A DNA stretch of 64,000 nt from Chryseobacterium indologenes (GCF_002025665.1 NZ_CP018786.1:1984001-2048000), one strand, 5' to 3'. Positions 8,390 to 18,193 are shown, counted from the first letter of the stretch. Translations and numbers: made by a program. The notes: a model not told the origin generated them from the letters alone.

Positions 8390-10552
8390 ATGTTTCAGGA
8401 CGATCATTCACCCAAAATGCCTGTTTCCAAAGATAAAATTTCAACTGTAAAGAATATTAAAGAAACATTGACAGATCAGGCTGTCAGCAAAGCTGCTCAG
8501 GAAGTACATGAAAAATCGAGCGGAACCATTAAGAAAGCTACAGAAAAAATGGCTCAGGCTCAGGCGTATACAGGGCTGGTTCAAAACGGTTCTCAAATGT
8601 TTATGAATCAGGTTAAACAACCGAACCCTCCCACACTGGTAGAAGATAAAGTATGGTCCAAACAGCCAACTTCAGGAATTTATAATGCCAATACAATCCC
8701 TGGAAATCAGGTTGCAGGAATTAATCGTGTGATAAAACTTGAAATTGTAATTGACGGAAAGGTAATTAAACATTTCAAGCATTTTCAGCTTAAACAAAGT
8801 GCTGTAAAACATCATGAATTTGATTTGATGCTGGCCCACGATACCTTAGGAAGCTCAGAAAATCATAATCTTGAAGAGGCCCAAAACTTTCTTGGAAAGA
8901 GAATTACTGTGATTTTCAGATATAAAGACGTTGAAGACGGCCCGGAAAGAAACTTTGTAGGAGTGATCACAGAAGTAGGTTTCAGCCAGGAAAAAGGAAG
9001 CCTGGGAAATATTGTTCTTACAGGATCAAGCCCTACGGTTCTTTTGGATGCAGCTCCTCATATTCAAAGTTTTGGCGGAGCACAGGAAATCAGTCTTAAC
9101 AGTATTGCAGATCAGGTGATCAAAGAAGGACTCGGACAAAACAGTTTTGATTTCAGGGTAGATGCAGCCCATGGAAATGTTTCTTACAGCTCACAATATG
9201 AAGAGACTCATTATAACTATCTTGCCAGAATTGCAGAAGCCTATGGCGAACAGTTCTATTACGATGGTGAAGTATTGCATTTCGGAAAGCTTCCACCTCA
9301 GGAAAAACCTGTGAAACTTACGTATGGAAGCAGTGTAAGTGATGTCAAGATAAAAATGAAAGCACAGCACGTGAATCCTTCATTTTATGGCTATAACAGT
9401 AGTAAAAATGAAAAATTAACAGCAGGAAATTCAAAAATTAATCATACCTCAGATATAGCCAAAAGAGCATATGAAATTTCAGAAAAAACTTTTACAACTC
9501 CCTCACTGAGAGTAGCTCCCATAAAAGCTGTCTCTTTCATGGATGTGGAAAATTCCCAGAAAGGAACTGCCGGAAGTAAGGCTGCTGAAGTATTTGTTAT
9601 TTCAGGAATTACTACAGTGCCATTTCTTTATCCTGGCTGTATCGCGGATATCGAAATGAGAAAAGCAGAAAGCAGTGAAACGACTTATTTTACCAAACTG
9701 ATGATTACAGATATGTATCATGAGGTAGATGCCAGAGGATATTATACCGGAACTTTTGAGGCAATAGCTTCTGATACCGGATTTATTCCCCGTCCGGAGT
9801 TCCATACACCAAAAGCAGATGCTCAATTTGCCAAAGTAATTTCCAATGTAGATCCTTTGAATCAGGGTAGAGTTAAAGTACAGTTCGACTGGCAAAACGG
9901 CTCTACCACAACAGAATATATCAGGGTAATGACTCCAGATGGCGGAGGAAGTGAAAAAGTGAGTAAAAATCGTGGTTTCATGGCGATTCCGGAAGAAGGA
10001 GATCAGGTGGTGGTCAATTTCGCACATCAACATCCTGACCGTCCGTTTGTGATGGGAGGAATGTTCCATGGAGGCGTTGGCGGAGGCGGTGGAGCCGGAA
10101 ATAATATTAAAAGCTTAAGCAGTAAAAGCGGACATACGATGAGTCTGGACGATGCTGGTGGAATTACAGTAAAAGATAAAGATCAAAATTCTGTTTTTCT
10201 AGATGGAGCCGGAAATATAACGATAGACAGTAAAATTTCTATTACCCTGAGTTGCGGAAACAGTTCAATCTACATGGATAAAGATGGAAATATTCAGATT
10301 AAAGGAAAAGAAATATTTGTACAGGGAGTCAATATTGGTGTTGGTGGAACAACGAGTATCGGAGTAGGAGTAGGACCTGAAGACGGTGAACCTACTTCGG
10401 GTGTCGGAATCAAATCTGATACGCTCGATATCGGAACCAATACACTTTCTATGAGGGGTGATACTGAAGCTAATCTTAGCAGTGGAGGAAAAATCAATGT
10501 TGGAGGAGGAAGTGAAACAAATATTGTAAGTGGAACTGTAAAACTGAATTAA
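8390..10552 (+). CDS. vgrG: type VI secretion tip protein VgrG
   Basis: This 720-residue protein has a gp27/Phage_GPD-like region at about 110-430, then the gp5 OB-fold at about 480-560 (VDPLNQGRVKVQFDW, then NRGFMAIPEEGDQVVVNFAHQHPDRPFVMGGMFHGG). A C-terminal beta-helix-like region of short Gly/Asp repeats (GNITIDSK, GNIQIKGK) follows. It is the spike of the secretion tube and carries the Rhs effector encoded two genes downstream. The first 95 or so residues are a hydrophilic Lys/Gln/Ala-rich extension not seen in classical VgrG. No other T6SS structural genes lie in this window, so this is a vgrG-effector island. Confidence 0.93.
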   Translation: MFQDDHSPKMPVSKDKISTVKNIKETLTDQAVSKAAQEVHEKSSGTIKKATEKMAQAQAYTGLVQNGSQMFMNQVKQPNPPTLVEDKVWSKQPTSGIYNANTIPGNQVAGINRVIKLEIVIDGKVIKHFKHFQLKQSAVKHHEFDLMLAHDTLGSSENHNLEEAQNFLGKRITVIFRYKDVEDGPERNFVGVITEVGFSQEKGSLGNIVLTGSSPTVLLDAAPHIQSFGGAQEISLNSIADQVIKEGLGQNSFDFRVDAAHGNVSYSSQYEETHYNYLARIAEAYGEQFYYDGEVLHFGKLPPQEKPVKLTYGSSVSDVKIKMKAQHVNPSFYGYNSSKNEKLTAGNSKINHTSDIAKRAYEISEKTFTTPSLRVAPIKAVSFMDVENSQKGTAGSKAAEVFVISGITTVPFLYPGCIADIEMRKAESSETTYFTKLMITDMYHEVDARGYYTGTFEAIASDTGFIPRPEFHTPKADAQFAKVISNVDPLNQGRVKVQFDWQNGSTTTEYIRVMTPDGGGSEKVSKNRGFMAIPEEGDQVVVNFAHQHPDRPFVMGGMFHGGVGGGGGAGNNIKSLSSKSGHTMSLDDAGGITVKDKDQNSVFLDGAGNITIDSKISITLSCGNSSIYMDKDGNIQIKGKEIFVQGVNIGVGGTTSIGVGVGPEDGEPTSGVGIKSDTLDIGTNTLSMRGDTEANLSSGGKINVGGGSETNIVSGTVKLN

Positions 10553-10557
10553 GGCAG

Positions 10558-11817
10558 ATGAATCCAGTAGATTTGGAGTTGGTGAAGTTAAAAAGACAAT
10601 GGCAGAAAGTCGTTTCAAAAAATGAAGAAAAACCCATGCTGATCTGTATAGGAGAAAAACATGAAACGGATCTTTTTGACGGGTTTATCAAGTCGAAACT
10701 TTCTGAAGATGAAGAAAGTGATGATGTTTTTTTACTCCACTATCAGGAATTTAACGGAATGAACTCTTTCGGGCAAACCTTATTGGATGAATGGACTGAG
10801 TTCTATGAGATGTTAAAAAAAAGCGAAGAGAATATTCCCCAATGGGACCTGAAAAACCCAGAAGAAAACTTTACAACAGATGCATATAAGGCATTTTATC
10901 CTTTGATGGAATTAAAGAAGAACTTCCCTAATATTCAGGATGCTAAAATCTATATCTACATTGCTCCGCTCAGGATCAGTGGTATCGAGGAACTTTCTTT
11001 GTGGGTGAAAGAGTGGTGCAGGATCTGTGAGATCTCAGAAAATAAAGATATTAAACTGGTTTGGGCGGAACATCATACCTACAGAACCTTGCCCAATATC
11101 TCTTCTGCGCATAGCTTCAGAGTGGAAGTAGACATTCATCAGTTAATGCAGAATACGGCAGCTCATACTAACCGTAAAAAGAATAGTCCTGATACGGATT
11201 TTCAACAGCAGATTCTTATCGCAAGTAATCATTTAAGCAAAGAAAGATTCAAAGAAGCAGAGCATGCATTGAAAACAGCTGTGAAACTTGCTAAAGAACA
11301 AAAGAATAAGCAAGGAGAGATTTCTGCTTATTTTATGCTTACCCAGGCTTATACCGCAGACAGGAAGAAAGAAAAGGCAGAAGATACCTACCGTACAATA
11401 TTGGAAGAAGTAGAATCGGAAAGCCCTTTAGCAGTTCAGATGTATATGAATTATGGTAGTTATCTGTTAGGAAACTCCAAAAAATCCAAAGCAGAAAAAA
11501 TATTTGAAAAAGCTGCAGAAACCGCTCAGAAAATAGAAGAATATGCAATGGCAATTGAGTGTTACAGAATCATCGCTACATTGAATGATACGGTTCTGAC
11601 AAAAGATAAAATGATCAGATATTTTGAAAAATGTCTGGATATAGCAAAAGTAATGGATTCCTCAGCAAGAGAACAGAGCAGTCTGAGGTTTGTAGCCTCA
11701 ATGCTTATTCTAAAATATGAAAGCGACACTGATAAAAAAAGAATACTAGACAATGAAATGAAGACTTATTTTGGTGATGACTGGAAGGTGAGTGTAGAAA
11801 AACCAAAAGCAGGGTAA
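10558..11817 (+). CDS. TPR-containing putative effector-loading adaptor
   Basis: The protein has 419 residues with no signal or membrane segment. The first 190 form an alpha/beta domain I do not recognise (MLICIGEKHETDLFDGFIKSKL, then AKIYIYIAPLRISGIEEL). Residues 220-400 are TPR-like helices (FKEAEHALKTAVKLAKEQ, KAEDTYRTILEEV, KAEKIFEKAAETAQK). It begins 5 nt after vgrG and ends 18 nt before the Rhs gene, so translation is probably coupled. The position between VgrG and Rhs matches the place of Eag-type or DUF4123-type loading chaperones in proteobacteria, without sequence similarity that I can see. The adaptor role is inferred from context. Confidence 0.7.
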   Translation: MNPVDLELVKLKRQWQKVVSKNEEKPMLICIGEKHETDLFDGFIKSKLSEDEESDDVFLLHYQEFNGMNSFGQTLLDEWTEFYEMLKKSEENIPQWDLKNPEENFTTDAYKAFYPLMELKKNFPNIQDAKIYIYIAPLRISGIEELSLWVKEWCRICEISENKDIKLVWAEHHTYRTLPNISSAHSFRVEVDIHQLMQNTAAHTNRKKNSPDTDFQQQILIASNHLSKERFKEAEHALKTAVKLAKEQKNKQGEISAYFMLTQAYTADRKKEKAEDTYRTILEEVESESPLAVQMYMNYGSYLLGNSKKSKAEKIFEKAAETAQKIEEYAMAIECYRIIATLNDTVLTKDKMIRYFEKCLDIAKVMDSSAREQSSLRFVASMLILKYESDTDKKRILDNEMKTYFGDDWKVSVEKPKAG

Positions 11818-11835
11818 TCTCAAATTAAAAGAATC

Positions 11836-14800
11836 ATGGCAGATCTGAATAAAAAAACAGTAAAACCGATCAAGGTAGCAAAACCGGACATGAACCCGGA
11901 CCGCTCCTGGAAGGTAAACGCAGACGTTACTTCGGTAAGTTGGGATAAAACCACACAGGGCTGGAAGAACGGAATGAAAAATAATTTTGATTCCCTGAAT
12001 CCTGTTTCTATGGTGAAGTCCATTGCTGGCGGAGATGCAGATCAGTCAGCAAAAAGTAGCGGAGGCGGAGGTGGAGACAGTGCTGTGACCGCAGAAAGAG
12101 CAGCTCCGGAAAGCAAAGTAAAACTGATTAAAATCAATAACCCTGCAATGCCTTCCACAGCCATTCAGCATACAAGTAAACATTTTGATATTGTGCTGGC
12201 CATTGATATCCATTGGACTCTCATTCCGCCACCACCTTCATTCATGTTTATTCCGTTGCCATTGCCACATCCGTTTATCGGGATTGTTTTTGATATTATG
12301 GATTATATTACTATCAAGATTCCGATTCCGCAATTTGCAAGAAATCTGATGCCCTCTCTTCCGGAAAGTATTCCGATGGGAGGCTCAATATATGTTCACG
12401 GAAGACATAAGGCAACCACTACAACCAGTGTGATGGGAGTGGTTATTCCATTCAGACACGTTACATCGCTTATTCCGGTGTATCTCATTCCTTTCCCTCA
12501 GGAAGCTCCCCATGAAGGAGAAGTGTATTACGGTTCACAGACCGTTCTGGCACAGGGAAGTAAAATGAGCGGAAATCAGCCTCAACAGGTATTAACCTGT
12601 ATGGGATTCCCTTTCGGAATGACCATGCTGCCTGCAATGCCTGATAAACCGAAGAAAAATCCATTGGCTTATTTTGCTTTCTATAATAACTTTTCAAGCA
12701 TATATATCCAGATCAATACGGGCGGACCTGTATTGGTGGGAGGAGCATTTATTCCTCATACTTATACACCCGGAGAAATGCTGATGCGTCTTGCCGGAAT
12801 GTTTTTAATGAGAAGTTTAACCAAGAAAATAGGGAAACTGGGAGCGAATGGTTTAAAAAAGCTTAATAACAGTGTCCTTAAAAAAGCTCCTTTCAATAAG
12901 TTTAAATTTTCAAATGCTCTTTCTAAGAAATTATGTCATTGGGGACTGGAACCTGTTAATTTTGCAACGGGTGCTATGTTTTTTGAATGGGAGGATTTCG
13001 AAATTCTGGGGAACACCCCTTTAATCTGGAAAAATAAATGGCACAGCGATAGACCTTATGATTTTGGACCTTTAGGAAACGGTGTTTTTAATAATCACGA
13101 TCTGTTTATCCTTCCTGAAGAGAATAACAAATTTGCCGGATGGATGCATCCTGAAGAAAATATAGCCATGCTTGTTCCCGTACCTGAGATCGGAGAAGGA
13201 ATGACCTACTTCAGAGATCAGAAAATCTGGCAGTACAGACCTAACAGCAGCATTTGGGTTGTTCGCAAAGGTACTGATATCTACACTTATACCCGCTTTC
13301 ATCATGTTACAGAAGGAGTGATATATAAAGTTGCAAGGATCGAATATGGTGACGGAACCATTCGTGAATATGAGTATGAAGGCCGCAATATTGCTCTAAA
13401 AAGGATAAAAGATGTTAATTCTGAAACGAGTATAGAAACCACTATTCACCCTGAGTATAAAAAGATAACGGCAGTTTATTACTGTTATAAAAACCAAAAA
13501 GATGTGCAAGTCCGCTACGATTATGATGAACGGGGTAATCTTACTCATGTCTGGGATATTCACAAAAAACCGATTGTCTTTGAATATAATGGGAAAAATC
13601 AGATTGTAAGAAGAGTCAACCGGAATGGGATGAGCTATATCTGGAAATATGATAAAAAAGGTAGGGTAGTATATACTAATGGTTTGGATGGATATATGGA
13701 AGGAAGTTTTCATTATAATGATGAAGAAGGCTTCACAGAAGTAATATACCCTAAACAAGATAATAAAACAGAACGTTATTATTATGATGATCATTTTCTT
13801 GTATATAAAAAAGTAGATGGAGAAGGCGGAGAAACCTGGTATGACTTTACAGCATACAATGAACTGAAAATGATAGGAAGTCCGGAAGGACGTGTTCAGG
13901 GGTATACGTATGATGAAATGGGAAATATCAAGACTTTTCACAGTCCTGATGGAGAAGAATATCATTATCAGTATAATGAGTTCGGACAGGTTATTGCCCG
14001 TTTTTCACCTTCGGGAGCTTCTGAAACATGGAATTATGATGAGCACGGAAGATTAATCAGTCATACAGATGCGGCAGAAGAAAATGTTTATTATGAATAT
14101 GCTGATGGGAAAAGGCTTCCGGAAAGGTGCATAAGAGAAAATGTTACGGCATCTTACGAATATAATGATAGAGGGCAGCTTATTCAGCTTACCAATACTA
14201 TCGGAAGTGAGCAATTTTGGAAATTTGATGCCTATGGAAGGTTGCTGGTCTTTAGCCCGAAACCTTTAAGCAGAACTCTTTGGAAAAGAGATAAAATGGG
14301 AAGGGTGGTTGAAGTGAATGAACAGGGGCAATTGCCATTGAAACTTCGCTACGATGCCTATGACCTCCCTGTCTATGCTACAGATGGCCGTGCAGAATGG
14401 TTGATGAGTTATACTCCAATGGGAAGCTTGAAGCGGCAGATCCGCCGGAATGCATTCACCAATAAAAAAGAAGAAGCACTAGCATTTGGCTATGATGCTT
14501 ACGAAAATTTAGTAAGCATGACCAATGAAAAAGGAGAGGTCTATATTTTTGAAAGAGATAATAATAACAAAATTATTGGTGAAACAGACTTTGAGGGACA
14601 CAAAACTGTCTTTATCCGTGATAAAGATGGTTTGATAACCCAAAGAAGAACCCCTCAGGGAAGTACAATCTTTTATGAATATGATCTGGCAGGAAGAATA
14701 ACACAGGTGGATTATCCGGACGGAGCCTGGGAAGCATATCAGTATGATACTTCAGGATTGCTTATCAAAGCGGATAACGAAGATAGTAGTGTTAGCTTTC

Positions 14801-16638
14801 AGAGAAACCAGTTGGGGCAGATTACCCATGAAAAACAAGGGGAACATTTAGTTCAATATAAATATGATCAGCTGGCTAATCTTATTGGTCTGGAAAGTAG
14901 CTTAGGAGCGAAAATTGATTATTCCTATACTGATCTGGGACAGCTTAGAAATATTTCCGCCAGCACTACAGAGGTAATTTTACCCTGGCAGATGAATGTT
15001 GAAACCCGTAGAAATGAGCAAATGATTTGCCGTCAAATGACCGGGAATGTGGAAAGTACTTTTGAATTTGATCATCTCGGAATGCCTATTAGTCAGAAAG
15101 TAATTACTCATAAAACAAATACTACTTTTCATAAAGACTATATATGGGGAGAAGGAAACCGTTTGTTGACTATATTTGACAGAGTAAAAGGTGGTAGAAC
15201 AAGATTTGATTATGACGCATTCGGGAGTCTTGCTGCTGCAGAATATTCCAACGGAAAAGTTCAGCATAAAAATCCTGATGAAACAGGCTGTTTATATGAA
15301 AGTATACAACGTACCGACCGTATCTATGATAAAGGTGGAAAGCTGATGCGTGACAAAAACTGGTTTTATCATTATGATGAAGAAGGAAATTTGTTATTAA
15401 AGAGCAAAAGGGTGATCAATAATGTAAGACCGGAACATCAAGAAAAATCAGACAATGCCCATCCTTATTACAAAGCTATTGCCTCAGATTGGCTTAGTCG
15501 CCCGAAAATGCCGGAAGGTATTATTTTACCTAATGTGAATGATAGTTCCTCAGCAGAAATTCAAAAAACGGAATGGGAATCCGGTGACTGGGCTTATTCC
15601 TGGAGTGCTAATGGAATGCTGGCCAAAATTAAACGTCCGGATGGCAAGGAAGTAAGCTTTGAGTATGATGCACTGGGGAGAAGAATTTCTAAAATTGGCT
15701 GGCAGAAAATAACTCGTTATATTTGGGATGGTAATGTTCTTTTACATGAATGGAATTATGATATTGAGGCAAGACCTGTCAATGAAATTGATGATGAAGG
15801 AAATATTATAAATAGGCAAGAGCCCATAGAGAATTTAATAACATGGGTTTATGAAACAGGAAGCCATGTGCCATCTGCAAAGATTGAAGGAAACAGAAAG
15901 GCCTCCATTATTTCAGATTATATAGGGAGACCTGTGCAGGCTTATAATGAGGATGGAAATCTGGTCTGGAGTGCTGAATATGATATTTTCGGAAGAATTG
16001 AAAATGTAAAAGGAGAAGAATCCTTCATTCCTTTCCGGCAGCAAGGACAGTATGAAGATGAAGAGACGGGACTTTATTATAATAGATTCCGGTATTATGA
16101 TGGGAAAAACGGGAATTATCTTTCTCAGGACCCAATAGGCCCGCTTGGAGATAATCCTAATCTGTATGCTTATACTCATGATAGTAATTCGGAAATTGAT
16201 CCGCTGGGATTAATAGAGGTTGATGGTGGTTGGTCACGAAGAAAAGCAGAACGAGGCTCAATTATAAAATCAAAAAGGCCTACACCTCCGTCTATTCACG
16301 CTACTAAACATATTCAGGCAACTTCTATGGAAGATGCTAAAGCCAGAAGTATTAAAGGAGTAGGTGGCAAACCCGAAGGATCATATTTCCCGGATGTAGT
16401 AAAAGATAACTTCAAAAATTTTGAGAAAAAAGCTGCATTTGATGCTATGAGAAAGGGTAATGTAGTGCCGAATGGTGGAGTTACTTACTATATTTATGAA
16501 CATCCTACCGATATTGGATATAATATGGGAGAAAAAACAAGGTTTATGAGAGTGGAAGTGGCTTCTGGTACCATACACAGCCATCCGATATCAGAAGCAG
16601 ATGCCAATAGTTATATAAAAAAAGCAAATTATCCATAA
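11836..16638 (+). CDS. PAAR-like/Rhs polymorphic toxin, T6SS effector
   Basis: This is a 1600-residue protein. Residues 1-110 are a linker with a Gly run; about 115-300 form a PAAR-like spike region with a Pro-rich hydrophobic insert (GSIYVHGRHKATTTT, VYYGSQTVLAQGSKMSGN, GGPVLVGGAF). A DUF6531 segment (EPVNFATGAMFFEWEDFEI) is at about 380, followed by roughly 25 YD repeats. The Rhs core closes with ETGLYYNRFRYYDGKNG, then SQDPIG and DPLGL (about residue 1459), the usual autoproteolysis site. The remaining 141 residues are the variable toxin tip, with EHPTDIGYN and VASGTIHSHPIS motifs that I cannot assign to a toxin family. Its immunity candidate starts 2 nt downstream. Confidence 0.93.
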   Translation: MADLNKKTVKPIKVAKPDMNPDRSWKVNADVTSVSWDKTTQGWKNGMKNNFDSLNPVSMVKSIAGGDADQSAKSSGGGGGDSAVTAERAAPESKVKLIKINNPAMPSTAIQHTSKHFDIVLAIDIHWTLIPPPPSFMFIPLPLPHPFIGIVFDIMDYITIKIPIPQFARNLMPSLPESIPMGGSIYVHGRHKATTTTSVMGVVIPFRHVTSLIPVYLIPFPQEAPHEGEVYYGSQTVLAQGSKMSGNQPQQVLTCMGFPFGMTMLPAMPDKPKKNPLAYFAFYNNFSSIYIQINTGGPVLVGGAFIPHTYTPGEMLMRLAGMFLMRSLTKKIGKLGANGLKKLNNSVLKKAPFNKFKFSNALSKKLCHWGLEPVNFATGAMFFEWEDFEILGNTPLIWKNKWHSDRPYDFGPLGNGVFNNHDLFILPEENNKFAGWMHPEENIAMLVPVPEIGEGMTYFRDQKIWQYRPNSSIWVVRKGTDIYTYTRFHHVTEGVIYKVARIEYGDGTIREYEYEGRNIALKRIKDVNSETSIETTIHPEYKKITAVYYCYKNQKDVQVRYDYDERGNLTHVWDIHKKPIVFEYNGKNQIVRRVNRNGMSYIWKYDKKGRVVYTNGLDGYMEGSFHYNDEEGFTEVIYPKQDNKTERYYYDDHFLVYKKVDGEGGETWYDFTAYNELKMIGSPEGRVQGYTYDEMGNIKTFHSPDGEEYHYQYNEFGQVIARFSPSGASETWNYDEHGRLISHTDAAEENVYYEYADGKRLPERCIRENVTASYEYNDRGQLIQLTNTIGSEQFWKFDAYGRLLVFSPKPLSRTLWKRDKMGRVVEVNEQGQLPLKLRYDAYDLPVYATDGRAEWLMSYTPMGSLKRQIRRNAFTNKKEEALAFGYDAYENLVSMTNEKGEVYIFERDNNNKIIGETDFEGHKTVFIRDKDGLITQRRTPQGSTIFYEYDLAGRITQVDYPDGAWEAYQYDTSGLLIKADNEDSSVSFQRNQLGQITHEKQGEHLVQYKYDQLANLIGLESSLGAKIDYSYTDLGQLRNISASTTEVILPWQMNVETRRNEQMICRQMTGNVESTFEFDHLGMPISQKVITHKTNTTFHKDYIWGEGNRLLTIFDRVKGGRTRFDYDAFGSLAAAEYSNGKVQHKNPDETGCLYESIQRTDRIYDKGGKLMRDKNWFYHYDEEGNLLLKSKRVINNVRPEHQEKSDNAHPYYKAIASDWLSRPKMPEGIILPNVNDSSSAEIQKTEWESGDWAYSWSANGMLAKIKRPDGKEVSFEYDALGRRISKIGWQKITRYIWDGNVLLHEWNYDIEARPVNEIDDEGNIINRQEPIENLITWVYETGSHVPSAKIEGNRKASIISDYIGRPVQAYNEDGNLVWSAEYDIFGRIENVKGEESFIPFRQQGQYEDEETGLYYNRFRYYDGKNGNYLSQDPIGPLGDNPNLYAYTHDSNSEIDPLGLIEVDGGWSRRKAERGSIIKSKRPTPPSIHATKHIQATSMEDAKARSIKGVGGKPEGSYFPDVVKDNFKNFEKKAAFDAMRKGNVVPNGGVTYYIYEHPTDIGYNMGEKTRFMRVEVASGTIHSHPISEADANSYIKKANYP

Positions 16639-16640
16639 CA

Positions 16641-17306
16641 ATGAAAGATAAAGGAATCGTAAATACTGGAATTCAGGTGGAAGGCGGATGGAGTATTGAT
16701 GCAAACGTTTTTATAGACAAAAATTATAATATAGAGGATATCCCTTTTGATGATACCTTATTGTTTAGTGCTGTAAATCACATTACAGGAAAAACTATTT
16801 CAGTTTCCTATGAAAATATCAATGTAGGATATTCTTTTGATTTATGCATGTTATCCAGAAGGCTAGGAGAATGGCATCATGATGGTGCAACTATTTATAA
16901 AACGATAGAGACAGGTCATCAAATTGATAAATTCTACAATGCATTATCAGAATATCTGAATCCATCAAAAAAAGAGCTCATCCCTTTAAAAATTTCAAGC
17001 TGGACCATTGTTTATAATAATCTGATAAGAGATGAAGGTTTGTATGATGATATAGAATTGATTTTTTCAGCAGTAAGAGGAAAACTTTTTATAGACATAA
17101 CCTACAATCGGAATTCCGAAAAACCTTACTATATCTATATCGGATTATCAAAATATGAATATTCCCAAATTGTTTACAGTTTGGATAAGCCGGCAAGAGA
17201 ATATCAGGAAATCTTTTTAAAAAATATAGATGAAGTTGTTGTCATAATTAATGATTTTCTCATAGAGAAAGACAATTATTTATCTGAAATTCTAAGAAAA
17301 ACCTGA
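16641..17306 (+). CDS. putative immunity protein for the Rhs toxin
   Basis: This 221-residue acidic cytoplasmic protein starts 2 nt after the Rhs stop codon, the standard place of the cognate immunity gene. There is no signal peptide or membrane helix, which suits a toxin acting in the cytoplasm. I do not recognise the family. The N-terminus (IQVEGGWSIDANV) loosely echoes the beginning of the toxin tip (IEVDGGWSRR), perhaps by chance. The function rests on position alone. Confidence 0.65.
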   Translation: MKDKGIVNTGIQVEGGWSIDANVFIDKNYNIEDIPFDDTLLFSAVNHITGKTISVSYENINVGYSFDLCMLSRRLGEWHHDGATIYKTIETGHQIDKFYNALSEYLNPSKKELIPLKISSWTIVYNNLIRDEGLYDDIELIFSAVRGKLFIDITYNRNSEKPYYIYIGLSKYEYSQIVYSLDKPAREYQEIFLKNIDEVVVIINDFLIEKDNYLSEILRKT

Positions 17307-17392
17307 TTGCTGTATTGATGTGGAATGGACCGTAAGTCAAAAGCACAGCAATAGAGTTTAAATATTTAATCCAAATCCAATTCAAATATATT

Positions 17393-17887
17393 ATGAAGAA
17401 AATATTCTCAGAACTTAAAGGCTTCGTGGTGTTTAGTCCACAGCTTTTAGCAAAATATCTGGAAGAAAATCATCTTGCAGGTAATAATATTTTAAAATAT
17501 TTTGTAGAAAACGAACATGGGGATGAAATAACAAAATCAGGAATTGCTATTCCAATTATAGGGGTGGAGGAAGACTATTACGCATTCCGGGTTTCTGTAA
17601 ATGAAGAAAAAATTCTAAATGATGAGGAAGTAGAGGTCGAATCAAGAGGCTGGGTATTTCAGACGGCTAATAATGAAGTGAAAATTGTAGGAATTGGCTA
17701 TTTAAAAGATATTACTACCATTAATGAGGAAAACAGTATTACGCTTTCGTTGGAAAATGGATGGCATTCTTTAAAGATTCGGGGAGGAAGTCAAAATGGC
17801 GAAAGATTATTTGAGCTACATATGGAGAAACAGGATGCATACCCAGCATTCAGCGGAGATGTTACTACCGAATATTATTACGGATAA
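17393..17887 (+). CDS. small protein downstream of the Rhs/immunity pair
   Basis: The protein has 164 residues, starting MKKIFSELKGFVVFSPQLLAKYL, soluble and acidic, with a beta-rich second half. The family is unknown to me. It lies 86 bp after the immunity gene on the same strand. The gap contains TTGCTGT / ACAGCAA arms (about 17308-17351), so it may be separately controlled. It may be an additional (orphan) immunity gene left from an earlier toxin tip, as is common behind Rhs genes, or an unrelated accessory protein. Confidence 0.6.
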   Translation: MKKIFSELKGFVVFSPQLLAKYLEENHLAGNNILKYFVENEHGDEITKSGIAIPIIGVEEDYYAFRVSVNEEKILNDEEVEVESRGWVFQTANNEVKIVGIGYLKDITTINEENSITLSLENGWHSLKIRGGSQNGERLFELHMEKQDAYPAFSGDVTTEYYYG

Positions 17888-18038
17888 AAAATATTTTTAA
17901 AAAAATATACAAGTAGAAATATTTCGTTTCTGAGTTTAAATATCTGATGTTGAGATTGTAGAGTCTATGTTTTCTCTAATTGAGAACACAACTGTCCCTT
18001 TAAAACTCCAAGAAATTCGAATTTTATTGAAAAAATAT

Positions 18039-18069
18039 TTTGTCAGTAATAAAAAACTTTCTATATTTG
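18039..18069 (+). promoter_or_regulatory. promoter of tRNA-Ser
   Basis: TTTG (18039-18042), 19 bp, TATATTTG (18062-18069): an exact match to the Bacteroidetes consensus, 35 bp upstream of the tRNA. Confidence 0.8.
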
Positions 18070-18103
18070 CACCACTGAAAACAACGGTACTACCGGAGTT
18101 AAA

Positions 18104-18188
18104 GGAGAGTTGGCAGAGTGGTCGATTGCGGCAGTCTTGAAAACTGTTGACTGTAACAGGTCCGGGGGTTCGAATCCCTCACTCTCCG
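18104..18188 (+). tRNA. tRNA-Ser (anticodon UGA)
   Basis: An 85-nt sequence with acceptor arms GGAGAGT / ACTCTCC, discriminator G, anticodon loop CTTGAAA (TGA at 18138-18140), a long variable arm typical of serine tRNAs and a T arm GGGGGTTCGAATCCCTC. CCA is not encoded (GCA follows). A terminator follows immediately. Confidence 0.97.
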
Positions 18189-18193
18189 CAAAG

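Noticed and set aside
13396..13965. 189-codon minus-strand ORF inside the Rhs gene
   Set aside because: It is antisense to YD repeats and consists of Ile/Phe/Tyr runs from repetitive codons.
17967..18140. 57-codon ORF running into tRNA-Ser
   Set aside because: It overlaps the tRNA promoter and half of the tRNA; chance opening.
18104..18188. tRNA-Ser as an integration site for a genomic island
   Set aside because: No integrase and no direct repeat of the tRNA 3' end are visible; the T6SS island lies on the 5' side.
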